This document shows, piece by piece, positions 5,188 through 5,411 of a stretch of DNA of 5,411 nt. Below the pieces are notes generated by a model. It was given only the letters and a program-made list of their open reading frames with translations. It made no database searches and had not been told where the DNA came from. The first letter of the stretch is position 1, and each line of letters begins with the position of its first letter. The translations under genes and the position numbers were made by a program. Source of the DNA: Chromatiales bacterium (GTDB lineage Bacteria; Pseudomonadota; Gammaproteobacteria; JACCYU01); assembly GCA_031177845.1 (NCBI GenBank), contig JAPSGG010000143.1, forward strand, positions 1 to 5,411, in the 5' to 3' direction.

Positions 5188-5411
5188 ATGGGAGGTGCGA
5201 TCCCCAGATCGCCCTTATCCCCTCCTGCGCTGCGCCTGCTACGCTTTGCGATCCCTGCTCCGCTGGGGCCAGGGCCTGCTATGCGTTGCGCATTCCCTGC
5301 TGCGCTGCCGGCGCAGTGCGGCCCTCCTGGCTGCCCGTTCGCTGCCTATGCAGCTCACCCCTATACGCCCATGCGGCGGGGCACCGCCGCCGAACCCTTT
5401 CTCCCGGGGGG
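5188..5411 (+). CDS. Weak open reading frame running off the window end
   Basis: A frame starting at ATG 5188, 21 nt after the glycerate kinase stop, stays open for 74 codons to the end of the window. AAGGTGA directly abuts the ATG, too close for a normal ribosome site. The peptide is rich in Pro, Ala, Arg and Cys and carries three related segments, PPAL, RFAIPAPL and RCAFPAAL, encoded by in-frame imperfect DNA repeats. No domain, signal peptide or membrane segment is recognisable. It may be a real small or longer gene cut by the window edge, but the low-complexity composition and the overlap with strong hairpins make a spurious frame in a repeat element more likely. Confidence 0.2.
   Translation, partial: MGGAIPRSPLSPPALRLLRFAIPAPLGPGPAMRCAFPAALPAQCGPPGCPFAAYAAHPYTPMRRGTAAEPFLPG
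5197..5212. repeat. Short perfect inverted repeat after the glycerate kinase gene
   Basis: GCGATC and GATCGC flank a CCCA loop, with two further G-C pairs possible past a bulged T. It starts 30 nt after the stop codon. No T-run follows, so it is at best a weak transcript-end hairpin. Confidence 0.4.
5221..5307. repeat. Imperfect direct repeats, about 33-42 nt apart
   Basis: GCCTGCTACGCTTTGCG (from 5234) and GCCTGCTATGCGTTGCGC (from 5274) are each followed by a CCCTGCTCCGCTG or CCCTGCTGCGCTG block (ending 5265 and 5307). A partial third block, CCCTCCTGCGCTG, ends at 5232. The copies differ by substitutions and by two inserted bases. The stretch 5167-5411 otherwise holds the short hairpins listed here and no gene I am confident of. 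Confidence 0.55.
5300..5316. repeat. GC-rich hairpin in the terminal repeat region
   Basis: CTGCGC (5300-5305) and GCGCAG (5311-5316) form a perfect 6-bp stem around a TGCCG loop. The stem uses the end of the second direct-repeat copy. There is no adjacent T-run. Confidence 0.4.
5373..5390. repeat. Strong 7-bp GC hairpin near the window end
   Basis: GCGGCGG (5373-5379) pairs perfectly with CCGCCGC (5384-5390) around a GGCA loop. The downstream bases, CGAACCCTTTCTCC, are only weakly pyrimidine-rich, so a terminator role is doubtful. Confidence 0.45.

Noticed and set aside
1..5411. tRNA or rRNA genes, CRISPR arrays, insertion sequences, defence or phage genes
   Set aside because: Looked for; no cloverleaf, regular spaced repeats, transposase motif or phage-like protein was seen.

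Overview
The window looks like chromosomal housekeeping DNA from a beta- or gammaproteobacterium-like lineage, moderately GC-rich. The cvpA-purF pair, the Escherichia-type PurF and the Pseudomonas-like MetZ point that way. The genus cannot be told from the sequence. All four complete genes are on the + strand.

Layout: the 3' end of cvpA (1-177) is followed after 5 nt by purF (183-1688), the first committed step of purine synthesis. A small L,D-transpeptidase-like gene (about 1791-2336) sits between purF and metZ, which are direct neighbours in Pseudomonas. A possible 25-codon ORF (1698-1775) lies just before it. Next come a sigma70-like promoter (2413-2441), a SAM-II (metA-motif) riboswitch aptamer (2449-2503), a competing antiterminator helix and an intrinsic terminator (to 2545), and then metZ (2588-3781), which makes homocysteine from O-succinylhomoserine and sulfide. 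A 134-nt gap (3782-3915) with two dyads leads to a MOFRL-type glycerate 2-kinase gene (3916-5166). The last 245 nt are rich in hairpins and imperfect repeats. They hold one weak open frame (from 5188) that runs off the window.

The best-supported non-coding feature is the metZ control region. Promoter, aptamer, antiterminator and terminator are consecutive, and the predicted transcription start falls on the first base of aptamer helix P1. The inferred logic is feedback: high S-adenosylmethionine stabilises the aptamer pseudoknot, frees the terminator and shuts off metZ. Low SAM lets the 3' end of the aptamer pair with the terminator and opens the gene. metZ is therefore probably uncoupled from the upstream purine operon. 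The glycerate kinase probably feeds glycerate from glyoxylate or hydroxypyruvate metabolism into glycolysis as 2-phosphoglycerate; nothing in the window shows where its substrate comes from.
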